Positions 12,716 through 19,197 are shown, counted from the stretch's first letter. The stretch is 19,554 nt of DNA from DATDVT01 sp035289905 (GCA_035289905.1 DATDVT010000040.1:1-19554); one strand, 5' to 3'. Translations and numbers: made by a program. The notes: generated by a model from the sequence alone, not told the origin.

Positions 12716-13786
12716 TTATTGTGTAAATTGATCTAAAGTTGTTTCAAAAAATATTTGGGTTGTTCTTCCTTCAAACCCAAGATTTAATTCTTTAATATTA
12801 ATTAATTTTGATTTTTGTAGGTCTTTAATTTTTCTAGAAAAGGTTCTATATGTCTTTTTACCGCCTCCTTCTTCATATTCTTTGAATATTTCAAAGATTG
12901 TTTTTCCTGAATTTTGTTTTATCAAATCTAGGATTTGTTGTGACTCTTTATTTAATTCTTGTATTTTTTTGATTTTAAATTCAGATAATCTTGAGATTGC
13001 TAGGTTTGTATGTTCTTCTAGTATTTTTTTAGAGGATTTTGTTTCTGCTATAATTCCTGCTTCTTTCATTAAAAATAATCCAGCTCTAATATCCTCTAAT
13101 TCAAATGTTTTTTTACAAATTTTATAGAATGGTTCTTGGTCTAAAATCCCTGGAAAGAATGCATACTCTTTTCTTTGTGCTAAAATTCCTGTTGTTTCTT
13201 GTTCATCATATGGTTCAAATTTTAATAAATCTGGTGTAAGTCTTGATCTTATTCTATCATCCATATCTACCATAAATAATTCATCATTTGTGATTAAGAT
13301 AATTGTTTTTTTGTGAATATCTTCTAATAAAGAATAAATTATTGATTGGTCTTCTAATTTATCTGCCTCATCTAGGACTATAACTATTGATTTTTTATTT
13401 ATTGTATTTGCTGCTGCATGAATTAAGTCTTCTCCACTTTTGTTATGGGTCCATGTGTAACCAACTTGATGGCATAATTCTGTGATTATTTTAAAGAAAG
13501 AATCTTTTTTCCAGCAATTAATATACACTTGGTAAATATTATCAGTTTCATTCTCTAAATCTCTTAAAACAGATCTTATTGCTGCTGTTTTTCCTATTCC
13601 TGGTTGGCCTGTGATGATTATATTTCTTCCGTTTCTGTTTTGAAATAATGGTTTAATACATTCTGCAATATAATGTTGTTGTGTTTCTCTGTATTTTATT
13701 TCTTTTGGTAAATAATCATAGTCCAAAGCTATTTCGTTTTGAAATAATGTTTCGTCTGATTTAAGCATGTCTTTGAATACTGACAT
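12716..13786 (-). CDS. Replication initiator Orc1/Cdc6 family ATPase
   Basis: A 356-aa AAA+ protein. Seen: Walker A GQPGIGKT (60-67), Walker B IVIVLDEAD (about 134-142), sensor 1 LITND (164-168), an arginine-finger region DDRIRSRL (176-183), a helical lid (about 190-280), and a C-terminal winged helix (about 285-350, with GGGKKTYRTFSRKIKDLQKS as recognition region). Role: binds origin recognition boxes and loads MCM helicase at archaeal origins. The length is slightly below the usual 380-410 aa. The N-terminus (IALDYDYLPKEIKYRETQQHYI) is the classic Orc1/Cdc6 start. A leaderless promoter precedes it. Archaeal origins usually lie beside this gene. Confidence 0.93.
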   Translation of the reverse strand: MSVFKDMLKSDETLFQNEIALDYDYLPKEIKYRETQQHYIAECIKPLFQNRNGRNIIITGQPGIGKTAAIRSVLRDLENETDNIYQVYINCWKKDSFFKIITELCHQVGYTWTHNKSGEDLIHAAANTINKKSIVIVLDEADKLEDQSIIYSLLEDIHKKTIILITNDELFMVDMDDRIRSRLTPDLLKFEPYDEQETTGILAQRKEYAFFPGILDQEPFYKICKKTFELEDIRAGLFLMKEAGIIAETKSSKKILEEHTNLAISRLSEFKIKKIQELNKESQQILDLIKQNSGKTIFEIFKEYEEGGGKKTYRTFSRKIKDLQKSKLINIKELNLGFEGRTTQIFFETTLDQFTQ

Positions 13787-13808
13787 AATAAATTAGGGTT
13801 CATTTTAA

Positions 13809-13817
13809 TTATAAAGA
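13809..13817 (-). promoter_or_regulatory. TATA box for orc1/cdc6
   Basis: On the minus strand CTTTATAAT is 23-31 nt before the ATG at 13786, in the 135-nt region shared with the divergent GGDEF gene. Confidence 0.5.
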
Positions 13818-13890
13818 TTATTATGAAAAAGAGATTTTTGCAAAAAAATAAGAGCTTTAGTGAGTAAATAGAAGTGAAATGAAACATAAT

Positions 13891-13900
13891 CTTTTTAAAA
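13891..13900 (+). promoter_or_regulatory. TATA box for the GGDEF gene
   Basis: CTTTTTAAAA is 22-31 nt before the ATG at 13922; leaderless. Confidence 0.5.
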
Positions 13901-13921
13901 AATAACATTAATTAATAAACT

Positions 13922-15301
13922 ATGTCTGAGAAAACTATGCGTCTTTTGGTGAATGTTTTAAATAAATTAAAAAAACAGGATAAGATCTTAATAAAATCAT
14001 TTGAAAAAAGATATAAAACTTTTAAATTACATAAAGATTATATAAATGCAATAATTTTTACTTATTTTGAATTATTAAAAGATAAAGATTCTAAAAATTT
14101 GAAAAGAGATCTTAAAGAATGGATTAATAATTTAATTAAAGATTGTTTAGTTCATTATGATTTAGAAAAAGAAAGTAAACTTTTAGATAAATTTTCAGAT
14201 GAAAAAGAATTGATCTATAAGGTACAAAAAAAACTTGAAGACTCCTTAAATAATTTGAAGGCTGAACGATTAAGAGAAAAAATATTGGAAAAATATGAAT
14301 GGATAAAAGAGGTGAATATTGAAGAAATACCTAGTTTATTAGAAGAAAATGCGAGTTTACAATTTTCTTTGGTTGTTGAAGAACAAAGAATTTTAACTAG
14401 GATTATGGAATCTTTAGATAATCCTAAAGAGCTATATTCTAAGGATATAGAATTAGAAGTAGAACAACTTTCTGGAATTATATATCAGTTAGAAAGACTC
14501 CTTATAGAAGAAAAACGAAAGATTATAGATCCGCTTTATAGTATAATGGATAGAAGTTTGTTTAATATTAAGAAAGAAAAAATAACAAGAGAGGATGTGT
14601 TAGAAGATATTGAGACCATGGTTGACCCATTAGATATTATAAATTATTTGAATGCACTTTTAAGCCTTAATGTGGATAGATCTGTATTAAAATATGCACA
14701 AAGATTAGCTAAAGAGGCAGAAAAAAATGCTAGAAATGAAGTTCAGTTACTAGAACAACAAGTTATTTTGGATTCATTTACTAAATTGTATAACAAAGCT
14801 TATTTTAATATTATGCTACAAAAATTGACAAAAAAGGTTATTGAAACAAATTCTTCTCTTTCCTTAATTGCTATAGATATTGATAATTTTAAAATAGTGA
14901 ATGATCTTTATGGACATACTGTGGGTGATGATGTTATTAAAGGTTTAGTTGAAAAAATTAAACAAACTGTAAGAAGGAAACAAGATCTACCTTGTAGATA
15001 TGGTGGAGAAGAATTTTTTATTCTTTTGCCGTATGTAACTTTAGAAGGAGCAAAAAAAATTGCTGAAAATATAAAAAAAGGATTTAACGAATTGAAATTT
15101 GAGGTTAAAAGATATACACAGCCACCAGAAAAATCTACAATAAAAATTCTGGAAGAGAATAATAAATATTATATTTGTGCTACTATTAGTATAGGAATTG
15201 CTGAATATAATAATGAATTGCCATCAGAGTTTGTAAACAAAGCTGATGAGTTTTTAATAAAAGCTAAAAATATAGGAAAAAATTGTATAGTTACTCAATA
15301 A
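13922..15301 (+). CDS. GGDEF-domain protein, probable diguanylate cyclase
   Basis: A 459-aa protein. Residues 1 to about 280 are entirely helical and Lys/Glu-rich, with coiled-coil propensity and no transmembrane segment, so it is a cytosolic sensor or dimerisation region that I do not recognise. Residues 282-459 are a GGDEF domain: DSFTKLYNKAYFNIML (the D-x-L-T-x-L-x-N-R-x-x-F start), IAIDIDNFKIVND (metal-binding D319), RKQD at 352-355 exactly where the inhibitory I-site RxxD lies, RYGGEEF at 359-365 as the active site, and TISIGIAEY near the end. All residues needed to make c-di-GMP from two GTP appear present, with product feedback. GGDEF proteins are rare in archaea. The last 11 nt overlap a convergent gene. 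Confidence 0.93.
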   Translation: MSEKTMRLLVNVLNKLKKQDKILIKSFEKRYKTFKLHKDYINAIIFTYFELLKDKDSKNLKRDLKEWINNLIKDCLVHYDLEKESKLLDKFSDEKELIYKVQKKLEDSLNNLKAERLREKILEKYEWIKEVNIEEIPSLLEENASLQFSLVVEEQRILTRIMESLDNPKELYSKDIELEVEQLSGIIYQLERLLIEEKRKIIDPLYSIMDRSLFNIKKEKITREDVLEDIETMVDPLDIINYLNALLSLNVDRSVLKYAQRLAKEAEKNARNEVQLLEQQVILDSFTKLYNKAYFNIMLQKLTKKVIETNSSLSLIAIDIDNFKIVNDLYGHTVGDDVIKGLVEKIKQTVRRKQDLPCRYGGEEFFILLPYVTLEGAKKIAENIKKGFNELKFEVKRYTQPPEKSTIKILEENNKYYICATISIGIAEYNNELPSEFVNKADEFLIKAKNIGKNCIVTQ

Positions 15302-15704
15302 GTTCTTTTTTAATTTTAATTATAGGTCGTAGATCTCTTGTTGATTTTCCAGATTCATCATAAATTACTACAACGCCATTTTTATTAAAATAAACATGGG
15401 AAAATGAGCTGTTATATTTTTGAAATTCCCCTTTTGGTCGAAAGTTATAACCTTCCCATTTTTCTTCAAAATAATCATCTATATCTCTAATATTCCATTT
15501 TTGGTCTTCTCTAAAAAAATGAAATTTATTTCCTTGAAAACCACCTGGTCTAAAATAGAAATAATTCTTACTCGCATATACATAACCAATTCTGTTTTCT
15601 CCTGACACAAGACGTAAATCGCGTAAATTATTCTTTTCTAATTCTCTAGTAAAATTATCAACCCATATTTCTTTTACACGTGGTAATTTTTCATCTATTG
15701 TCAC
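15291..15704 (-). CDS. Unknown protein, paralogue 1 of the MTIDEK pair
   Basis: A 137-aa soluble protein with no family I recognise. It shares its start (MTIDEK), its end (PIIKIKKELIE here, PIVRIRRELIE in the copy at 16235), and several internal segments with that copy: [KN]NY[FY]YF, HFFR, W-N-[IV], and VVIY-x-ESG. It is rich in aromatic residues and beta-prone, suggesting a small beta-sandwich or binding domain. The GTG start at 15704 is favoured because a TATA box (15725-15733 on the minus strand) lies 21-29 nt upstream, so it would be leaderless, and because the same GTG is used in the paralogue. It is convergent with the GGDEF gene. Confidence 0.7.
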   Translation of the reverse strand: MTIDEKLPRVKEIWVDNFTRELEKNNLRDLRLVSGENRIGYVYASKNYFYFRPGGFQGNKFHFFREDQKWNIRDIDDYFEEKWEGYNFRPKGEFQKYNSSFSHVYFNKNGVVVIYDESGKSTRDLRPIIKIKKELIE

Positions 15705-15760
15705 AAATTATTAGTATCTTATAGATTTTAAATAATTGTGAATTATTAAGATATATATTA
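15701..15760 (-). repeat. Duplicated promoter flank of MTIDEK copy 1
   Basis: About 60 bp including the start codon and TATA box are nearly identical to 16627-16687 upstream of copy 2, differing at a handful of positions and one 1-nt indel. The match ends abruptly at the left of 15761/16688. Confidence 0.8.
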
Positions 15761-15785
15761 GGATATATTATTTAAAAAAGAAAAT

Positions 15786-15854
15786 TTATTTTTTACAACA
15801 GATTACATTGTCTATACTACCACTATCACTGCATTTTCTAAGTAAATTTGATAT
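15786..15854 (-). pseudogene. C-terminal remnant of the anchored cysteine-protein family
   Basis: The minus-strand frame reads ISNLLRKCSDSG then SIDNVICCKK and stop. The last 27 bp (15781-15807) are identical to 18033-18059, where they encode the end (YSVICCKK) of the protein at 18038. The upstream part of the gene is missing here and a transposase-like fragment in another frame overlaps it, so this is a leftover 3' end. Confidence 0.6.
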
Positions 15855-16033
15855 ACTTGATTTACTCTTCTTTCAGTTATTTTTAGTTGTCTAGTGATTA
15901 CACTAGCAGGAAGTCCAAATCTCTTTTGTTTTATTATTTTCTCCACCTTATTTTTATTTAATTTTGCTATAATAGGTAAATTATTTAAGGTGAGAAATAA
16001 ATTAAGGACTCCACACACCCGTACCATGTTCAA
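15812..16033 (-). pseudogene. Fragment of an integrase-type transposase N-terminus
   Basis: The 73-codon frame contains NKVEKIIKQKRFGLP then ASVITRQLKITERRVNQVYQ, a homeodomain-like helix-turn-helix of the type that opens IS481-like and related DDE integrases in archaea. After YQIYLEN the frame runs into unrelated sequence (AVIVVV, stop). No DDE catalytic domain follows. The first 20-25 residues are also unlikely to be native. It is best read as a transposase gene stump left inside the decayed anchored-protein gene. A stand-alone small DNA-binding protein is possible but less likely. Confidence 0.5.
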
Positions 16034-16055
16034 CGATTATTTTATTTGGGTTGAG

Positions 16056-16202
16056 CTATATTACAACAACATCTTTGTCTTGAATATTACCTCTATAAGT
16101 TTGAGTATTTTCAAAATAAACTATTTCTTCTCTTACACTTGAAACAAAACTTTTTTGATAACCTAAATCCCTACAAATTTGATTTCCTGTTGTTCCATAA
16201 AT
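16056..16202 (-). pseudogene. Central fragment of the anchored cysteine-protein family
   Basis: An open stretch of 48 codons without a start codon: YGTTGNQICRDLGYQKSF then VSSVREEIVYFENT, ending DKDVVVI. It resembles the beginning of the protein at 18038 (GNEICIEMSYNRCF then the VFHYDST region); the nucleotide match is clearest at the AAATTTGT that encodes the Ile-Cys. A little upstream, TTAGGAAC followed by TGAATTTAT also matches the anchor gene at 18360-18384. It is a displaced internal piece of the same gene family. Confidence 0.5.
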
Positions 16203-16234
16203 TCATAGACCTGTTCCTAACAGAAATAGCGTAA

Positions 16235-16630
16235 TTACTCGATAAGTTCTCTTCTAATTCGAACGATTGGTTTTGTACCTATCTTTATACCACTTTCTGA
16301 ATAATATATTACAACATTTCCTTTATTATAAAAAATGGTAGATAGATGTGATTGGTACATTTCTAATTTTCCCTCTAGATCTAATGTAGAATGTTTTATT
16401 CTTTGAACATTCCATAATCTGTCTTGATATAATTTTCCTCTAAAAAAATGTAAAACAAATATAGCATGATCATCATAAAAAGTAGCATTGCCTATTTCAA
16501 AATAATAATAATTATTATCTACAAAAACTGGATATTGGCATCCTAATTCAGAAACTTTTTTTAAATTTGAATGATTAAAATTATTAGGAGGTAATTCTTG
16601 TATATCTACTGTTTTTTCATCTATTGTCAC
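16235..16630 (-). CDS. Unknown protein, paralogue 2 of the MTIDEK pair
   Basis: A 131-aa protein homologous to the one at 15291 (shared MTIDEK start, NYYYF, HFFR, LWN, NVVIYYSESG, and PIVRIRRELIE end). The copies have diverged strongly in the middle but keep the length and the beta-rich, aromatic character. It starts with GTG at 16630 and has a TATA-like TTTAAAT about 24 nt upstream in the duplicated flank. Downstream it runs into pieces of the anchored cysteine-protein family, and a bare copy of that family's promoter lies upstream at 16706. The gene may therefore have been inserted between promoter and body of such a gene. Function unknown. Confidence 0.7.
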   Translation of the reverse strand: MTIDEKTVDIQELPPNNFNHSNLKKVSELGCQYPVFVDNNYYYFEIGNATFYDDHAIFVLHFFRGKLYQDRLWNVQRIKHSTLDLEGKLEMYQSHLSTIFYNKGNVVIYYSESGIKIGTKPIVRIRRELIE

Positions 16631-16687
16631 AAATTATTAGTACTTTATAGACATTTAAATCATTGCGAATTATTAAGATATATATTA
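16627..16687 (-). repeat. Duplicated promoter flank of MTIDEK copy 2
   Basis: Partner of the 15701-15760 flank; about 60 bp nearly identical, containing the GTG start and TATA-like TTTAAAT. Confidence 0.8.
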
Positions 16688-16705
16688 TAATGTATAGTTT
16701 ATTAT

Positions 16706-16773
16706 CTCTTAAATTTTATAAGAAAATTAAGGTGAAGATATATATTGGTTTTAAATTTCTTCTATGTTATTTT
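16706..16773 (-). repeat. Promoter module copy A (decayed ribosome site)
   Basis: 39 bp (16723-16761) are identical to 18513-18551. On the minus strand the module contains AATATATATC as TATA element. At its downstream end the ribosome site has become AGATAAT (two G-to-A changes compared with AGGTGAT in copy B) and the start codon is gone. Confidence 0.75.
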
Positions 16774-16934
16774 TACTTCTTCAAAAACCTTAACTAGAGT
16801 AATATTTTTTACAAATTGGAAGATTTTGGTGCTGACATAATAATTAATTAAATCTGAAATTTATTTTGGGTTGTTAAGTTATAGTCTCGAAGGTAGATTT
16901 AATGCTATTTGGGACTAAAATTGAGTAGGAAATA
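16774..16934. other. Non-coding stretch with a short decayed frame
   Basis: Part of the 335-nt gap between 16631 and 16965. On the minus strand a start-less frame of 32 codons (16762 to about 16860) ends NITLVKVFEEVKIT, followed by stop; it may be the 3' end of a lost gene. The rest shows no ORF, repeat or RNA fold that I can support. Confidence 0.35.
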
Positions 16935-16953
16935 TTTATAAACATGTGTTCAT
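16935..16953 (+). promoter_or_regulatory. TATA box and candidate operator of the MNT-HEPN operon
   Basis: TTTATAAA (16935-16942) is 24-31 nt before the ATG at 16966. Overlapping it, ATAAACAT and GTGTTCAT (16938-16953) form an imperfect 16-bp palindrome (12 of 16 positions symmetric). An autoregulatory site for the antitoxin's winged helix is plausible. Confidence 0.45.
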
Positions 16954-16965
16954 AAAATTAAACCT

Positions 16966-17484
16966 ATGTTTAAAGAATTGAATATATTAAAATTCTTTTT
17001 TGAAGATCCTAATAGAGAATTTAATATACGAGAGATAGCTAAAATCGCACAAATATCTCCAGCTACGGCAAGTAAATTATTAAAAGAATTTAAAAAAAAT
17101 AAAATTTTACAATATAGAAAAGAAAGGGTATTTGATCTTTATAAAGCAGATTTAAATTCAATTGAATATAGGGACTTAAAAATATACTATAATGTTAAAA
17201 AATTAAGAGAATTTATTGATGCGCTAAATGAATTTTATCTAAAACCAACAATTATTCTCTTTGGATCTTTTTCAAAGGGATTAGATATTAAACAAAGTGA
17301 TATTGATCTGGTGATTATTAGTGAGAATACAAAAGAATTTCCAAATCTAAAAATATTTGAAAAAAAACTAAACAGGGAAATACAAATATTTGCAGTTAAG
17401 AACTTAAAAAATTTAAAAAATAATCATTTGATTAATAATGTTTTAAACGGTATTATTCTACAAGGAGAAGTGAAATGGATCTAG
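16966..17484 (+). CDS. Winged-helix MNT nucleotidyltransferase antitoxin
   Basis: A 172-aa protein. Residues 1-62 form a winged helix (FFEDPNREFNIREIAKIAQI then SPATASKLLKEFKKNKIL). Residues 90-172 are a minimal nucleotidyltransferase (MNT) domain, with ILFGSFSKG and SDIDLVII giving G100-S101, ten residues, then D112-x-D114. This is the GSx10DxD motif of MntA antitoxins, which transfer AMP to the partner HEPN toxin and silence it. The third acidic position is less clear (REIQIF, Glu instead of Asp). The gene overlaps the toxin by 10 nt. The fused DNA-binding domain suggests the antitoxin also represses its own operon, and an imperfect palindrome lies in the promoter. Confidence 0.87.
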   Translation: MFKELNILKFFFEDPNREFNIREIAKIAQISPATASKLLKEFKKNKILQYRKERVFDLYKADLNSIEYRDLKIYYNVKKLREFIDALNEFYLKPTIILFGSFSKGLDIKQSDIDLVIISENTKEFPNLKIFEKKLNREIQIFAVKNLKNLKNNHLINNVLNGIILQGEVKWI

Positions 17485-17897
17485 AGGAGTGTAAAAAATT
17501 AGGGTTTATTAGAATAACTAATCCAAACAAAGAAAAAACATTATCTCTAATAGAAATCTCTGATATAAAAGAAGAAACGATAAATACAACTAAACTAAAT
17601 GGAAGAAACATAAATGCGTATGTTCCATTAGCTTATGATTCTTTAAGAGAGATTCTTGAAGCATTATGTATTTTATTTGGATATAATATAACAAACCATA
17701 TCTGTTTAGGTGAATTATTAAAGGAATTAATTCCTGAATTTGATTATAACTCTTTTGATAGGTTTAGATATATAAGAAACGGTATAAATTATTATGGGAA
17801 ACAAATCGGATTAGAAGAAGGTAAAGAGGTTATAGATAAAATCTTTTTATTTAGAAAAAACATTAAAAAGTTAATATTTAACAAGTTTAAAGAATAA
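17475..17897 (+). CDS. HEPN-domain toxin partner of the MNT antitoxin
   Basis: A 140-aa helical protein. The diagnostic segment is FDRFRYIRNGINYYGKQI. R101-N102 followed by Y106-Y107-G108 stands where HepT toxins have R-x4-6-H(-x-Y), so the catalytic His is replaced by Tyr. I recall this RNxINYYG form from archaeal HEPN proteins. Family role: an RNase cleaving tRNA or mRNA, kept inactive by AMPylation or binding of the MNT protein. Whether this variant still cuts RNA is open. The ribosome site AAGGAG ends 8 nt before the ATG inside the upstream gene, and the 10-nt overlap ties its translation to the antitoxin. Confidence 0.8.
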   Translation: MDLEECKKLGFIRITNPNKEKTLSLIEISDIKEETINTTKLNGRNINAYVPLAYDSLREILEALCILFGYNITNHICLGELLKELIPEFDYNSFDRFRYIRNGINYYGKQIGLEEGKEVIDKIFLFRKNIKKLIFNKFKE

Positions 17898-18037
17898 TTA
17901 ATAAAAAAACTTATTTTAGAAGGAATAAGAAATTATCTGATTTGAAATTACTTTAAGAATAATTTAAAACAATTAGTTTCTTTTGTTTCTCAATATGAAC
18001 AAGTTAAAAAAGAGGTTTTATATTAAAAAAATAAAAT

Positions 18038-18310
18038 TTATTTTTTACAACAGATTACACTATAAATGTATTCTTTTTGCTCTTTATCTCCTTGTATCGG
18101 CTCATTCATATCTTGATTTATTAGATTATCCCTACAATTAAACTGTCTAGGAGTATATTCACAAGATATTAGAGTATCAGTATTGTCTATATATTGTTTT
18201 TTTCCGCTGCAAGAACTATCGGTAGAATCATAATGAAAAACATCTATGCTATAACCTTCTAAAAAACAACGATTGTAACTCATTTCTATACAGATTTCAT
18301 TACCATTCAT
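18038..18310 (-). CDS. C-terminal half of a split anchored cysteine-containing protein
   Basis: 90 aa, MNGNEICIEMSYNRCFLEGY and onwards, with six further cysteines ending in ICCKK; exported disulfide-rich in style, though it has no signal of its own. Its ATG overlaps the TGA of the upstream ORF (ATGA), which does carry a transmembrane anchor. Removing one TA from the TATATAT at the junction would fuse the two into a 148-aa anchored extracellular protein. A related fragment lies at 16056-16202 and an identical 3' end at 15786. I read this as one gene split by a 2-nt slip, unless the two halves are truly coupled. Function unknown. Confidence 0.55.
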   Translation of the reverse strand: MNGNEICIEMSYNRCFLEGYSIDVFHYDSTDSSCSGKKQYIDNTDTLISCEYTPRQFNCRDNLINQDMNEPIQGDKEQKEYIYSVICCKK

Positions 18311-18486
18311 ATATAGCTATAATCATAATTTGAATAGAAATTAAATAATACTTCGCTATCAATAAATTCACAGTTTCCTAACATATCTGAATTTTCTTTA
18401 TTCCAAAAGACATATCCAGTAAAACCTAAACTTCCTAGAATTAAAATAGCAACAGCTAAACTAATGTAAAAATATTTATCTTCCAT
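18307..18486 (-). CDS. N-terminal membrane-anchor half of the split protein
   Basis: 59 aa: MEDKYFYISLAVAILIL then GSLGFTGYVFW is a signal anchor, followed by an exposed NKENSDMLGNCEFIDSEV segment. A perfect ribosome site GAGGTGAT (18490-18497) sits 3 nt before the ATG, and the promoter module B lies just upstream. The TGA at 18307-18309 overlaps the start of the next ORF. A decayed copy of the same anchor, with the conserved L-[VI]-L-G-S-L-G-F core, is at 19283-19360. On its own it would be a tiny membrane protein; more likely it is the first half of a longer one. Confidence 0.6.
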   Translation of the reverse strand: MEDKYFYISLAVAILILGSLGFTGYVFWNKENSDMLGNCEFIDSEVLFNFYSNYDYSYI

Positions 18487-18489
18487 TTT

Positions 18490-18551
18490 ATCACCTCTTA
18501 AATTTTTATAAAAAAATTAAGGTGAAGATATATATTGGTTTTAAATTTCTT
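18490..18551 (-). promoter_or_regulatory. Promoter module copy B with intact Shine-Dalgarno
   Basis: The module spans 18495-18551, sharing 39 identical bases with copy A. It has a TATA-like AATATATATC (about 18527-18536) with expected start near 18503, then GAGGTGAT (18490-18497), fully complementary to the 16S tail. This is the only copy of the three with a working ribosome site and start codon. Confidence 0.6.
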
Positions 18552-18664
18552 TAAATTTTTCACATTGTCTCTTTTGATTATTAATTTAATTTGCCCTTTA
18601 TGTAAAGTTTCCATATAGTTTTCCAGTTCGTCTATGATTTTAATTTACTATGAATATGTTTCAT
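18498..18664 (-). pseudogene. Frameshifted small ORF upstream of module B
   Basis: An ATG at 18664 gives MKHIHSKLKS then stop. In the next frame, starting inside it, runs KIIDELENYMETLHKGQIKL then IIKRDNVKNLKKF to a stop at 18498. One base change in the AAAA run near 18636 would join them into a coherent Lys-rich helix-strand protein. The 3' part runs through the promoter module and is probably not native. I do not recognise the family. Confidence 0.3.
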
Positions 18665-18685
18665 TCTTTAAAATTGTTTTAGAAG

Positions 18686-18955
18686 TTATTTGTAAATCTT
18701 ATCATGGTGGTCTAAATCGTAAAACTTAATTTTATCATTTGTTTTGTCGTATTTGAAAATTAAGACAAACCCCTTATCAATATGAACTCTCTTGAATTCA
18801 TTCATTGGAAATTTTAGATTTTTATAGTGTTCTATGTCTGAATTGTTTATGATTTCGTTAATCTTTTTCCAAACAATTTCATACCTCTTTTTATTTTTCT
18901 TAAAAAGCTTTTTGAGAGTTTGATGAAACTTTTCTTCTATTTCAAATTTATGCAT
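18686..18955 (-). CDS. RelE/ParE-superfamily toxin
   Basis: An 89-aa basic protein with a RelE-type fold pattern: an N-terminal strand and helices (EEKFHQTLKKLFKKNKKRYE), a middle YKNLKFPMNEFKRVHIDKGF, and the last strands VLIFKYDKTNDKIKFYDLDHHDKIYK. These match the G-[FY]-V-L-x-F and F-x-x-x-x-H-x-D-x-[VI]-Y endings of archaeal YafQ/RelE-like toxins, which cleave ribosome-bound mRNA. An ATG at 18955 is preferred over a TTG at 18961. It overlaps the antitoxin by 8 nt (ATG inside the last antitoxin codons), the usual coupled order of antitoxin first. Confidence 0.83.
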   Translation of the reverse strand: MHKFEIEEKFHQTLKKLFKKNKKRYEIVWKKINEIINNSDIEHYKNLKFPMNEFKRVHIDKGFVLIFKYDKTNDKIKFYDLDHHDKIYK

Positions 18956-19193
18956 TTTCAATACTCTTCTTTAGGGATTCAATAGAGTCAAAGCTAATAA
19001 ATTTTCCTTCTTTTTCTATTTTTTTTAGTTTTTCTATGTACTCTGGTCTTAACCCTGGCTCCAATATTTCAGAACCATATTCAATAACAACTCTTGTTAT
19101 TGCTTCGCTTTTTGTTTTAAGCCCGAATCTTGCTTTCACAATATTTAGGACCTGATTTACTTCCTTTGGAATTTCAATCATAGCTTGTACCAT
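18948..19193 (-). CDS. DUF2683-like antitoxin
   Basis: An 81-aa protein starting MVQAMIEIPKEVNQVLNIV; the middle is KARFGLKTKSEAITRVVIEY and the end LEPGLRPEYIEKLKKIEKEG. This is the pattern I remember for the archaeal DUF2683 family: a ribbon-helix-helix-like DNA-binding N-terminus and a toxin-wrapping C-terminal helix. A longer frame begins at 19205, but GGAGGT (19198-19203) sits 4 nt before the inner ATG and decides the start. It is paired with the RelE-like toxin and probably represses the shared promoter. Confidence 0.8.
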   Translation of the reverse strand: MVQAMIEIPKEVNQVLNIVKARFGLKTKSEAITRVVIEYGSEILEPGLRPEYIEKLKKIEKEGKFISFDSIESLKKSIENA

Positions 19194-19197
19194 TTTT

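Noticed and set aside
15894..16142. 82-codon plus-strand ORF
   Set aside because: Antisense to the transposase fragment and the decayed gene; no promoter, no recognisable domain.
18956..18961. TTG start for the RelE-like toxin
   Set aside because: An ATG two codons later overlaps the antitoxin end in the usual coupled manner and fits the family start better.
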